Shown here: in pieces, positions 36,178 through 44,612 of the stretch
Numbering within the stretch: position 1 is the first letter of the stretch
How the letters are laid out: each line of letters begins with the position of its first letter
NCBI GenBank assembly: GCA_039698035.1
Contig: JBDKSW010000009.1
Coordinates: 255,875 to 319,874, forward strand
DNA length: 64,000 bases
Direction: 5' to 3'
Origin: JAJFUI01 sp039698035
GTDB lineage: Bacteria; Planctomycetota; Planctomycetia; Pirellulales; Thermoguttaceae
Notes under the pieces: generated by a model
The model's input: only the letters and a program-made list of their open reading frames with translations
What the model was told of the DNA's origin: nothing
Database searches by the model: none
Made by a program: the position numbers and the translations under genes

Positions 36178-36405
36178 CTAGCGCGGTTTGCGATATCGGG
36201 GCCTGGGCGGCGGGGGCGATTCCATGTCATCGCGGTCCTCGGCGTGCCAAAGCGGCAACCCCTTTCTTGCCCGCTCGGCAAGAACCAGCAGCTTTTCCTC
36301 CGTCCCTGGCATTGCGTCGGCCGCTGCGAATCGGCTGAGCTCCACTTCCAAGGGCTCGAAGTCCCAAATCCCCTTCTTGATCGCTTCCAGCACAGACCTG
36401 GGCAC
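36178..36405 (-). CDS. Small conserved-looking planctomycete protein (75 aa)
   Basis: A 75-aa cytoplasmic protein. GTG 36405 is supported by AAGGAG about 8 nt upstream. The N-terminal half reads VLEAIKKGIWDFEP, then a mixed segment with AMPGTEEKLLVLAERARKG and LPLWHAEDR, then a Pro/Arg-rich basic tail. I recall similar short proteins with 'GIWDFEP...PGT..K...L..R...GLPLWH' in planctomycete genomes, where their role is unknown. There is no signal peptide or membrane helix. It sits alone between the TolC-like gene and the glycosyltransferase. Confidence 0.6.
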   Translation of the reverse strand: MPRSVLEAIKKGIWDFEPLEVELSRFAAADAMPGTEEKLLVLAERARKGLPLWHAEDRDDMESPPPPRPRYRKPR

Positions 36406-36599
36406 AGCGCCACTCCTTCTTGCTAGCGATAAGAGACGAGTAGAAGTGAGTGTTATTATTGTTTTTCTGCGAAAAATGTCAAGCGTTGGGCGGTCGGCCG
36501 GTCGGCATCGATTTGACGAAGCCGCGCCACCCGGATTGTTCAGCGGCCGACGGGCACGTCGACCAACGGCGAAGCGACGGCCCGCCTCCCGCCAGTCGC

Positions 36600-38399
36600 C
36601 TACGGCTTGCGAGTCGCTCGCAGCACGACCATTTCACGCGACTTGCTGGAAGCGGGCGTCATGAAACGTCGCTGGCGGAAGATGACCCGAAACGCGCCCG
36701 GCATGGCCGCCTTGACCTCGGCCTCGTCTTCGCTGCTGGTAATGACATACGACACGGCGTGTTCGGCCACAAAGTCTCGCAATTTCTGACGCCTGGGGAT
36801 TCCTTTCTCCGGGTCGTCGTTGCAGCGGGTTACGGGCCATCCGGCATAGTACACAGTGCTTTCGCGGAACAGCCCATAGGTGGCGATGGGCGGTGCCGAA
36901 GGCCGCTTTCCCCAGTTGGCGTGAATCGCCTCGATCATGGGCACGGCGTTCTGATGTCGATCGACCCTCAGCACGGCGAATCCGAAAACGGTCGTCAGAA
37001 ACGCGGCCGAGGTCGCGGCGAACAGCATCGCCGCCCGCTGCCGTTGCCCCCGGGCGTTCAGCCACCAGCACCATGCTCCGCCGAACACCAAGATTAGGCC
37101 CACTAGGCCGAGCGTCGCTTCGCCGGGCAAGACGTATATCGTGGCAATCGGCACCGCGATGGCGATTGCCAAGCCCGCGAGAATTGTTGCGATCCAGGCG
37201 TTTTGCATTTCCCAAGGCCGAACGTCGTCGTGGTTGCCATCGCCGAGCCAGCGGTCGATCCAGCAAGCCACCAGCAGGCCGAGCGCTGGATAGGCCGGCA
37301 GCAAATAGTGCGGCAGTTTCGTCTTGCAAACCGACCAGAAGAGAAACCAAACGCCAAACCAGCACGTCGCCAGCAGGCAGCCCTCGCGCCAAGCGTCGCG
37401 TGATGGGTTTTGGTCGCCCGTTGACGCTGGACCGCTTCCGTTCCGAATGCGACGAATCATTTCGACGAAGGCCGGCACGAGAAAAACCGACCAAGGGAAG
37501 AAGCCGAAGAGGACGCCCGGGATGTGGTAGAGGTAAAAAAGAAGCTTCACGAGCGTCGAGCCAACACCGCCGTGCGACTGAATGGGCTGGCGAAATGGCC
37601 GGAGATTGAATTCCAGGAAGAACTTCCTGGGCCACTCCCAGTCGGTTTGTCTTCCGACCTCGATGTACCAGGGCAGCGCGACCACGGCGATGACCGCGAT
37701 CGCCGTGAAGGGACGCAGTTGCCATACCGACCGCAGGATGTTCCGCCAGCCGTTGACGACCAGCAGGTAGAGCCCCATCGCGGCCAGCGGCAGCAACATG
37801 CCCACGGGCCCCTTGGCCAGCACGGCCAGTCCCATGCAGGTGTACATCAGCGCCGCATAGGGCCACCGCAGCGAGTGAAATCGGACGTCCTCGGCTTGGG
37901 AGTCGCCATGGTCGGCGGTTTTTCGCCCCAATACGAAAAACAGCATGGCCAACGCGGTCACCAGCGCGAGGGCTGCATCCACCGTGGCCGCACGAGCGGA
38001 AATCGTAAAGACGATCGTCGAGCAAGTGGCCAGTCCGGCCCACAGCCCGACCTGTGCGCTGAACAGCAGCCGTCCGAGATGGAAGGCGACCAACGCCGTG
38101 GCGATTCCCAGCAGGGGTGAAAAGAATCGGGCGCCCAGCTCGTTGACCCCAAACAGCTTGAAGCCGCCGATCATGGTCCAGAACATCAACGGCGGTTTTT
38201 CCGGAAACAGCTCGCCGTTGAACCAAGGGACCACCCAATTGTCCCGCTGGTACATTTCGCGCGCCACCGACGAGTAGAGCGCCTCGTCCATGTCCCAAAG
38301 CCGCGTTGCGCCGAGATTCGGCAAGAGAATGACGCAGGAAACCGCTACGATCACCAACGGATAGATCGTAGGGGACCACTTCCGAGCCGGTTCGGGCAT
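36600..38399 (-). CDS. Glycosyltransferase family 39-type membrane protein (ArnT/PMT-like)
   Basis: Integral membrane glycosyltransferase that uses lipid-linked sugar donors. The start ATG 38399 gives 599 aa with about 12 membrane helices; upstream frame is unlikely to be coding because it crosses the divergent gene start. The N-terminal motif LWDMDEALYSSVAREM has the catalytic-type Asp/Glu in the first periplasmic loop, and FPEKPPLMFW follows, as in ArnT. The C-terminal part (about 480-590) is a soluble alpha/beta domain. Substrate unknown: lipid A, protein or polysaccharide. It diverges from the PAP2 phosphatase, which could recycle the polyprenyl carrier it uses. Confidence 0.85.
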   Translation of the reverse strand: MPEPARKWSPTIYPLVIVAVSCVILLPNLGATRLWDMDEALYSSVAREMYQRDNWVVPWFNGELFPEKPPLMFWTMIGGFKLFGVNELGARFFSPLLGIATALVAFHLGRLLFSAQVGLWAGLATCSTIVFTISARAATVDAALALVTALAMLFFVLGRKTADHGDSQAEDVRFHSLRWPYAALMYTCMGLAVLAKGPVGMLLPLAAMGLYLLVVNGWRNILRSVWQLRPFTAIAVIAVVALPWYIEVGRQTDWEWPRKFFLEFNLRPFRQPIQSHGGVGSTLVKLLFYLYHIPGVLFGFFPWSVFLVPAFVEMIRRIRNGSGPASTGDQNPSRDAWREGCLLATCWFGVWFLFWSVCKTKLPHYLLPAYPALGLLVACWIDRWLGDGNHDDVRPWEMQNAWIATILAGLAIAIAVPIATIYVLPGEATLGLVGLILVFGGAWCWWLNARGQRQRAAMLFAATSAAFLTTVFGFAVLRVDRHQNAVPMIEAIHANWGKRPSAPPIATYGLFRESTVYYAGWPVTRCNDDPEKGIPRRQKLRDFVAEHAVSYVITSSEDEAEVKAAMPGAFRVIFRQRRFMTPASSKSREMVVLRATRKP

Positions 38400-38525
38400 A
38401 GCATGAATCCTCGTGTGGCACGCCCGGAAACGGCGCGTTGTCAGAACATGGTCGTGGCACCCCGAGGCCGTTCGTTCATGCCGGCCCCGTTCCGAGCGAC
38501 CTTGACAAGGCTTCGTGGAACGTTT

Positions 38526-39314
38526 ATGCAGACACACTTTAGATCATTCGCCACGGCCAGCCAACACCAGTTCTCCCGCATGAGCAACGCAGGACCGCGA
38601 TATCGGTGGCTCGTGTTGCCCGGGCTGCTTTTGGCGGCTGCCGTCGTGGCCCTGCTGGCGGTCGACATGCCGGTGGCGCGCGGCCTGAATCAACTCAGGC
38701 AGGACGCCGCGACCAACAGCACCGCCCGCCTCGTGCTGTCCCATCTTCGCGGCCTCGGGCTGTTCGAGGTGTTTGGTCACGGGCTAGGCGTTTTGCTAGC
38801 CGCCCTGATGATTTATCAGCTCGACGTTTCGCGTCGCTGGGCCATCCCACGCGTGCTTGTCTGTGCCTTCGCCGCCGGAGTCATGGCTGACCTCGTGAAA
38901 ATGACCCTGATGCGGTTCCGACCTCACGGTCTGCACTTTCCCTTTGCCGGCGACGTTTGGAACACGTTCGGCGACTGGTGGCCGGCCCTGGGCGTCAGCA
39001 GCGACTTGCAGAGTTTTCCGTCGGCCCACATGGCGACGGCTGTCGGGCTGGCCGCCGCGCTGGTTTGGCTCTATCCCCGAGGCCGAATCGTGTTTCCGCT
39101 CCTGGCCGTGTTGGTCGGCTTTCAGCGGATTGCGGCCGGCGCCCACTATCCGAGCGACGTTCTGGTCGGGGCCGCCGTAGGGTGCCTGGTGGGGGCCCTG
39201 CTGTTGAACGTCGGACCGCTGCCGGTCTGGTTCGAGAAGTGGGAGCGTCGCTGGGGAGCGCCGGTTCGCTCGGCCTCTTGCGAGATCAATACGTCAGCCC
39301 GCCGCGGAACATGA
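38526..39314 (+). CDS. PAP2-family membrane phosphatase
   Basis: Acid phosphatase of the PAP2 superfamily, likely a polyprenyl- or phospholipid phosphatase. The three family motifs are visible: KMTLMRFRP, SFPSAHMATA and RIAAGAHYPSD. Five or six membrane helices surround them. Start uncertain: ATG 38526 (used here) or ATG 38580 (MSNAGPRYRW); both keep the motifs. It is divergent from the GT39-type gene. Its last 29 nt overlap the 3' end of the convergent barrel-protein gene (39286-39314), each frame remaining intact. Confidence 0.82.
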   Translation: MQTHFRSFATASQHQFSRMSNAGPRYRWLVLPGLLLAAAVVALLAVDMPVARGLNQLRQDAATNSTARLVLSHLRGLGLFEVFGHGLGVLLAALMIYQLDVSRRWAIPRVLVCAFAAGVMADLVKMTLMRFRPHGLHFPFAGDVWNTFGDWWPALGVSSDLQSFPSAHMATAVGLAAALVWLYPRGRIVFPLLAVLVGFQRIAAGAHYPSDVLVGAAVGCLVGALLLNVGPLPVWFEKWERRWGAPVRSASCEINTSARRGT

Positions 39315-40365
39315 CCGTGTCGGTGGGGTGGAAATCCGGTTCGCCCCCGGTGTACTTGATCTTGCGGTTGAAGACATACCCGACTTCGACACGTGAGCTG
39401 AGCCCTCCGGTTACCTTGCGTTCGAGCCCCAAAACGAGGCGGTAGTCGCTCAGGATGACCTGCTCGGCTTTGCCGTTGGCGCCAGCGACCGCCCAGGCGT
39501 CACCGTTGAATTCGCCCGCCAGATAGACCCAGTCTTGCGTCGTGTTGTCGTCCTGTCCGCTCCAGTGGAGGCGATGCGAGACCTTGGGATGAGGAAAGAT
39601 CAGGTCGAAGTTGACGTCTTCGGTTGGGGTCCAGACGATGCCTCCGATCGGGATGGCCTCGATGTCCGGCCGATCGAGATAGGCGGCGCCCAGGACTAGC
39701 TTGGTCTGGGGATTGCAAGTCCAGGCGGCGGCTGCGTGACCCTGCAAGCGGAATGCCTTGTTGCTTGATTGCTCGAAATCGCTGTACAACCCCGGCGTGA
39801 TGGCCGCGTCGAGCCCCAACTGGGGTGTCACCTGCGAAAGCCATCGGAAATCGACCCAGCCCTCGTGCAATTGGGCGGGGAGCTCCGTGTTTTGAGGCCC
39901 TTGGAGATAGTGGACCGCGAAACCGGGTGTGAGGACCAGCGGCGAATTGATCGTCGGACAGGGCATCGCGAAGATCGCTTGCAGTTGCACGTCGTTCGTG
40001 CCCAGTCCGTCGGCCCCGCCAGGCGCCAGCCAGGCGGCGTCGAGGAGCGCCTTTTGAAAAAAACCGTTGCGCACGCCGGGTGGCAGCGTCGGTTGATTCG
40101 ATTGGGGAGTGGCCGGTGCGACGTCCGTTTCGCCGGGCGCTTGCAGAATCTGCGATGACGAGTTGGGATGCGAAACCAACTGGCCCGGCGGTTGCTGTTC
40201 CGGCTCTTCGACCGCCGGCAACCGCACGACCTGGGCGGTCAGATAGGCCGGAGTCAACAAGATCGCCAGCGCACAGAACGATCCCAAGCCACGAGCGACG
40301 AACCATGACCGTCCGGTATGGACAGTCGCCGGGCGACGCTTTGGCCGTGATCGTTCGTCCGGCAT
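39286..40365 (-). CDS. Outer-membrane beta-barrel protein, paralogue of the next gene (DUF6268-like)
   Basis: A 359-aa secreted protein starting at ATG 40365, with a signal segment at about residues 25-42 (ALAILLTPAYLTAQ) after a basic N-terminus. A Pro/Gln-rich linker precedes a barrel-like domain of alternating strands. The last residue is an aromatic (LTY), the usual outer-membrane barrel C-terminal signal. Shared blocks with the neighbour at 40386 are LVLTPGFAVHY, IGGIVWTPTEDV, IFPHPKV and FRGGLTY. The two look like products of tandem duplication, 20 bp apart. A transport or adhesion role is inferred only from the fold. Its 3' end overlaps the PAP2 gene by 29 nt. Confidence 0.8.
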   Translation of the reverse strand: MPDERSRPKRRPATVHTGRSWFVARGLGSFCALAILLTPAYLTAQVVRLPAVEEPEQQPPGQLVSHPNSSSQILQAPGETDVAPATPQSNQPTLPPGVRNGFFQKALLDAAWLAPGGADGLGTNDVQLQAIFAMPCPTINSPLVLTPGFAVHYLQGPQNTELPAQLHEGWVDFRWLSQVTPQLGLDAAITPGLYSDFEQSSNKAFRLQGHAAAAWTCNPQTKLVLGAAYLDRPDIEAIPIGGIVWTPTEDVNFDLIFPHPKVSHRLHWSGQDDNTTQDWVYLAGEFNGDAWAVAGANGKAEQVILSDYRLVLGLERKVTGGLSSRVEVGYVFNRKIKYTGGEPDFHPTDTVMFRGGLTY

Positions 40366-40385
40366 CCCTTGTCCCTTTTCCCGAC

Positions 40386-41759
40386 TCAGTACGACAGGTG
40401 AGCGCCGACGAACACCGTGTTGCTCGGGTAATAGGACGACGGAAGTCCGCTTCTGTAGTTCAGCTCGCGTGAGCAGGCCAAGCCGACCTCGAAGTCGCCC
40501 GTCATCTGGCGCAGCGTTTTGAACTCGAGGCCCACGGCAACCCGGATGTCGTCGTAATCGACGAGGTCCGCACTGTATCTTGGGTAATCCGTGCCATTGT
40601 AATACTCGGTGTTTCGCCGAACCGTCCAGACGCCGCCGCCATACTCGCCGCGGCCATAGAGCCACCATTCGGTGTTGCCCCACGTCGTCAGGCGTTTTGC
40701 AATCTTCGGGTCTGGAAACAGGATGTTGAAATAGACGTCGGCATTGGGCGTCCAGACAATGCCGCCGGCCGGCAGCGCCTTCACGTTCACGCGGTCCAAG
40801 TACCAAACGCCGGCCTTCACAGTGATGCTCGGCGAGAAACGCAACACGGCCATGCCCTTGCCCGTCAGGCGGATGCTCTTTGACGTCACCAAATAGAAGT
40901 CGCTGCAGACGGCCGCCCGGACGTTCAACTCGCCGCCGAAGAACTCGTTGACCTTCGGGTTCCATGCAAAGTCGAGGTAGGCGTCGTAGGTCCTGGAGGG
41001 CAAATCGGCCGGGGCGACGAAGTCGGGCGAAACGGGCGGCAGCGAAACCGGGCCCGACCAATAGTGAACCGCAAATCCTGGCGTGACCAACAGCGGCGTG
41101 CTCGAATTGAACAGCATCGGAAACGCGAACGTCGCGCTCAGGCTGACATCATCCACGCCCAGCTCGCGTTGACCATTGCCGCCCGGAGGCCCCGGGTTTC
41201 CGGCGAGCCAATCGAAGTCGAGATCCACGTGTTGGATGAACTTCTGCATCGTGGCCGTGCTGAACTGTCCGCAGGCCCCGGCCGGGACCAACGGGTCCTG
41301 AGATAGCATCGTGCCAGAGGCGGTGCCCGGTGTTGCATAGGCGTCCCACGTGGGCGGCGGCGCCTGAATTACTCCATTCACCGCGGCCCCCGGCGGACTC
41401 GCCACCGGGCCTTGAGGCGTATACGTCGGCGCTGGGCCAGGCATTGGCGCCGCGCCAGGCGCGGGTGTCATGGCGGCCGGCGCCGGGGTTGTCGGCGTTC
41501 CGGGAGACGCCAGCGGCACGCCCGAAGGCGCCGTGGACGTCGATGGCATGGCGCTCGACGGTGCGGTGGGATAAGGGGACGTTGTGGTCCCCGTTCCATA
41601 GGGCGACGACGGTGTGTTCAACGGTGCGGTCGTCGTTGCCGGCGGCGCCGTGGTGTCGGCGGCGGGCGTGGCAAACTGCACGCGTTGGGCCACGGCTTGT
41701 GACAAGACGACGACGCCCAGGCCGGCCGTCACACCGCAGAATAATTTCGCAAGTTTCAT
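40386..41759 (-). CDS. Outer-membrane beta-barrel protein (DUF6268-like), upstream paralogue
   Basis: A 457-aa secreted protein. ATG 41759 is chosen because the signal peptide KLAKLFCGVTAGLGVVVLSQ follows directly (cleavage after AVA). A low-complexity Thr/Pro/Ala linker of about 130 residues comes next, then a barrel-type domain of about 300 aa ending in VGAHLSY. Blocks shared with the 39286-40365 gene are LLVTPGFAVHY, AGGIVWTPNADV and LFPDPKIAKR. It is the first gene of the pair; the second starts 20 bp after its stop, so they are probably cotranscribed. Function unknown. Confidence 0.8.
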   Translation of the reverse strand: MKLAKLFCGVTAGLGVVVLSQAVAQRVQFATPAADTTAPPATTTAPLNTPSSPYGTGTTTSPYPTAPSSAMPSTSTAPSGVPLASPGTPTTPAPAAMTPAPGAAPMPGPAPTYTPQGPVASPPGAAVNGVIQAPPPTWDAYATPGTASGTMLSQDPLVPAGACGQFSTATMQKFIQHVDLDFDWLAGNPGPPGGNGQRELGVDDVSLSATFAFPMLFNSSTPLLVTPGFAVHYWSGPVSLPPVSPDFVAPADLPSRTYDAYLDFAWNPKVNEFFGGELNVRAAVCSDFYLVTSKSIRLTGKGMAVLRFSPSITVKAGVWYLDRVNVKALPAGGIVWTPNADVYFNILFPDPKIAKRLTTWGNTEWWLYGRGEYGGGVWTVRRNTEYYNGTDYPRYSADLVDYDDIRVAVGLEFKTLRQMTGDFEVGLACSRELNYRSGLPSSYYPSNTVFVGAHLSY

Positions 41760-42061
41760 CCCAGTCCCCTTGGCTGCAAGGCAGGGGCGACGTGAAAAGA
41801 TGGGAGCTAGACAAGTGGAGGCCAGTTCAATACCAACGGCCATGCCCAGGGTCAAGAGCGATTCCCTCCCCGAGGGTGAAAAGTGCCCTGCGCGACTTGT
41901 TCGCGTGCAATGCTGTCTAGCTAGACTTCGTATCTTGACACTCTGCCTGTCACCCGATTGACGGGGGAGGCGAGTCTGGATATGCTCTCGGGCGTCGGGT
42001 GCAAAGCGGTCCGTATGATCCTTTGGCCCGGCGAGCGACTGAAATACCCACTGCCTAATCA
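41760..42061. other. Divergent promoter region with a 12-bp palindrome
   Basis: The 302-bp gap lies between the outward-facing barrel gene (minus) and the epimerase gene (plus). It holds the perfect palindrome GTCTAGCTAGAC at 41915-41926, a good candidate operator. TTGACA at 41935-41940 is a consensus -35 box for rightward transcription, but no clear -10 box stands 16-18 nt downstream. The rest shows no gene. Confidence 0.4.
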
Positions 42062-43081
42062 ATGAACGCTCTTGTCACAGGCGCTGGCGGGTTCCTGGGG
42101 CTCTACATTGTCGAGCAGCTTATTGCCCGGGGCGACCGCGTCCGCGCGCTCTGCCGCAGCGCGTGTCCCGAGCTCTACGCCCTCGGTGCCGAGCAGGTTC
42201 GCGGGGACCTTCGGGATCGCTCCGCGGTCCTCGAGGCATGTCGTGGCATCGACGCCGTCTTTCACGTTGGTGGCGTGAGCGGCATCGGCGGTCGCTGGCG
42301 GGACTACTACGAGAGCAACGTCCTCGGCACGCGCCATGTCGTCGAAGGCTGCCTCGCCTGCGGAGTCGGCCGACTGATCTACACGAGCAGCCCAAGCGTG
42401 ACCTACAACGGCCACAGCCAGGAAGGCGTCGATGAGTCGGCGCCGTACGCTCGGCGGTGGCTCTGTCACTATCCACGATCGAAAGCCTTGGCCGAGCAAC
42501 ACGTGTTGGCGTCCAACGGTCAATCCGGCCTGCTCTGCTGCGCGCTGAGGCCGCATTTGATCTGGGGGCCGCGCGACCGCCACCTGATCCCGCAACTGTT
42601 GAGCAACGCGGCCAAGGGACGTATCCGACGTGTCGGGGACGGCGACAATCTCATTGACACGGTCTATGTCGAAAACGCGGCTGCCGCGCATCTGCTGGCC
42701 GCCGACGCCCTGGCACCCGGCTCACCGGTGGCCGGCCGGGCGTACTTCATCAGCCAGGGCGAGCCGGTTCGGTGCTGGACTTGGATCGACCAGCTCCTTG
42801 GACTGGCCGGACTTCCGCCGATCCGCAAGGCGATTTCTCCGCGCACGGCTTGGCTGCTGGGCGTCGCCTACGAATCGATCTATCGGCTGTTTGGGATCTG
42901 TGCGGAGCCGCCTATGACACGTTTTGTGGCCGCCCAACTGTCAACATCCCACTATTTCAACATTGACCGTGCTCGTCGCGATCTAGGGTATCGACCGACA
43001 ATCTCGCTCGCCGAGGGCATGCGTCGCCTGGCCGCTGCCGGCATGGGCCAAACGGACCGAGCGTTTGCCAATCGGACTTGA
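42062..43081 (+). CDS. NAD-dependent epimerase/dehydratase (3-beta-HSD/OleD-like SDR)
   Basis: Extended short-chain dehydrogenase/reductase of 339 aa. It starts MNALVTGAGGFLG, the Rossmann GxxGxxG motif, at ATG 42062 directly after the intergenic region. The catalytic elements are TSSPSVTY and YPRSK (YxxxK). The C-terminal substrate-binding part matches the 3-beta-hydroxysteroid dehydrogenase/2-alkyl-3-oxoalkanoate reductase branch rather than sugar epimerases. Possible roles include steroid- or hydrocarbon-type lipid oxidation; no ole cluster is present. It is on the plus strand, upstream of a gene relic. Confidence 0.85.
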   Translation: MNALVTGAGGFLGLYIVEQLIARGDRVRALCRSACPELYALGAEQVRGDLRDRSAVLEACRGIDAVFHVGGVSGIGGRWRDYYESNVLGTRHVVEGCLACGVGRLIYTSSPSVTYNGHSQEGVDESAPYARRWLCHYPRSKALAEQHVLASNGQSGLLCCALRPHLIWGPRDRHLIPQLLSNAAKGRIRRVGDGDNLIDTVYVENAAAAHLLAADALAPGSPVAGRAYFISQGEPVRCWTWIDQLLGLAGLPPIRKAISPRTAWLLGVAYESIYRLFGICAEPPMTRFVAAQLSTSHYFNIDRARRDLGYRPTISLAEGMRRLAAAGMGQTDRAFANRT

Positions 43082-43245
43082 CTCCGTCATCCTAGAGATT
43101 GAGAAACAAGCAACGTCCTTTTCACTTCATGGGACGAAGACCGAAAAACTTCCGACCTCAAGCCCAACTGGCTTCAGCGACCGGCAGGAAACCGACGCGA
43201 AGCGAGCCGTCGGAGAACTCCTCCGTGCGGGCTCCCGTCGCGTCG

Positions 43246-43452
43246 TCCGGCGATCGCCGCCTGACGCTGGCCGTCGCCTACGCCGCGGCCGGCAGATTTT
43301 CCGACGCCGTCGCGACAGCGCGGAAAGCCCTGAAACTGGCCGCCGAGCAACACAAGGACAGCCTGGGGACCGCGTTGCGTGGCCGAATCGTTCTGTATGA
43401 GTCGGGAAAGCCCTACACCCAGCTGTCCGTGGACCGGCGCGACACGCCATGA
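43246..43452 (+). pseudogene. Relic of a TPR/glycosyltransferase gene C-terminus
   Basis: The frame translates to AYAAAGRFSDAVATARKALK and LYESGKPYTQ, matching the C-terminal tail of the TMTC-like protein at 45665-47800 (AYAESGQFADAVAAARKALT, LYEAKTPFRQ). About 31 of 57 positions are identical by my count. Upstream of 43246 the same frame has no such similarity and no proper start, so only the 3' end of a gene remains. The rest of the 43082-43614 gap shows no other gene. A new small gene made from the piece is less likely. Confidence 0.7.
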
Positions 43453-43614
43453 AACGACCCGAGAGATTTGCTGCTGGCGGCCAGGTGTGGCAGGTTCGGG
43501 AAGGACGCGTGACTGTCCGTAAAGCGCCGGCGGTTCTTCTCGCGTCTTGGGCGCTTGCCTGTTACGGTGGAATGGAAAACGCCAACTGACACGTTTGCCG
43601 ACGGGGACCACACA

Positions 43615-44547
43615 ATGGCAAAGCAGGTTGTCACTGGGGCCTTTGGCTACTCAGGCAGGTACATTGCGGCCCGGCTGCTGGACGCGGGCCACGAGGTCCT
43701 GACGCTCACCAATTCGCCCGACCGCGAAAACCCGTTTGGCGGCCGGGTTCGCGCCGCGCCCCTCTGCTTCGACGACCACCAGCAACTGGTCCAGTCGCTC
43801 GACGGGGCCGATGTCCTGTTCAATACCTATTGGGTTCGGTTCAATCATGGCGGCTTTACCCACGCGCGGGCGGTCGAGAACACGTTGAAGTTGTTTGCCG
43901 CGGCCCGCGAGGCGGGCGTTCACCGGGTGGTGCACCTCAGCATCGCTAACCCGTCCGAACAGAGCGACCTCGAGTACTATCGCGGCAAAGCGCGACTCGA
44001 ACGCGGGCTGATCGAGTCCGGACTGTCCCACTCAATCCTTCGGCCGACGGTGCTCTTCGGCCACGAAGACATTCTGGTCAACAACATCGCCTGGGCGTTG
44101 CGTCGGCTGCCCGCGTTTGGCGTCTTTGGCGACGGCCAGTACCGGCTGCAGCCGATCCATGTCGAGGATCTGGCCGAGCTGGCTGTCCAACACGCCGGCA
44201 AGACCGAGGACGAGGTGATCGACGCCATCGGCCCAGAAACGTTCACGTTCCGCGAATTGGTCCAAACCATCGCCAGGGCAATCGGCAAATGGCGACCGAT
44301 CGTCTCGGTTCCGCCGAGCTTGGGTTATCTGGCCGCGCAAATGCTCGGCAAACTGAAGGGCGACGTGTTCTTGACTCGCGAAGAAATCAAAGGGCTCATG
44401 CGTGGCTTGCTCTGCACCCAATCGAAGCCGGTCGGCCAGACACGCTTGACCGACTGGGCCCGAGCGCACGGCGATACGCTGGGGCGAAAGTACGCCAGCG
44501 AGCTCGAACGCCGGCGCGATCGGCGGAAGGCGTATGAGAAGATGTGA
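43615..44547 (+). CDS. NmrA/SDR-like NAD(P)-binding protein
   Basis: Atypical short-chain dehydrogenase-like protein (310 aa). ATG 43615 is chosen because the Rossmann motif VTGAFGYSGRYIA follows at residue 5. Other features are DVLFNTYWVRF, HRVVHLSIANPSE, the substrate-binding ILRPTVLFG and PIHVEDLAEL. The canonical catalytic Tyr-Lys pair appears as YYRGKAR. The C-terminal region (VSVPPSLGYLAAQMLGKL) may associate with membranes. Similar proteins act as NADH:ubiquinone complex I accessory (NDUFA9-like) or epimerases; the role here is unknown. Confidence 0.82.
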   Translation: MAKQVVTGAFGYSGRYIAARLLDAGHEVLTLTNSPDRENPFGGRVRAAPLCFDDHQQLVQSLDGADVLFNTYWVRFNHGGFTHARAVENTLKLFAAAREAGVHRVVHLSIANPSEQSDLEYYRGKARLERGLIESGLSHSILRPTVLFGHEDILVNNIAWALRRLPAFGVFGDGQYRLQPIHVEDLAELAVQHAGKTEDEVIDAIGPETFTFRELVQTIARAIGKWRPIVSVPPSLGYLAAQMLGKLKGDVFLTREEIKGLMRGLLCTQSKPVGQTRLTDWARAHGDTLGRKYASELERRRDRRKAYEKM

Positions 44548-44612
44548 GGGGAGATCGTTTTTGGGTCCTAGGGCCCGGGTGTGGTCGCCAATTTCCAGAA
44601 TGGATTATCACG

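Noticed and set aside
39286..41061. Extension of the barrel gene upstream to 41061
   Set aside because: The extra part covers the paralogue in another frame; the true start is ATG 40365 before a signal peptide.
41936..41962. A complete promoter for the SDR gene at 42062
   Set aside because: The -35 box is good, but no -10 box lies at the right distance.
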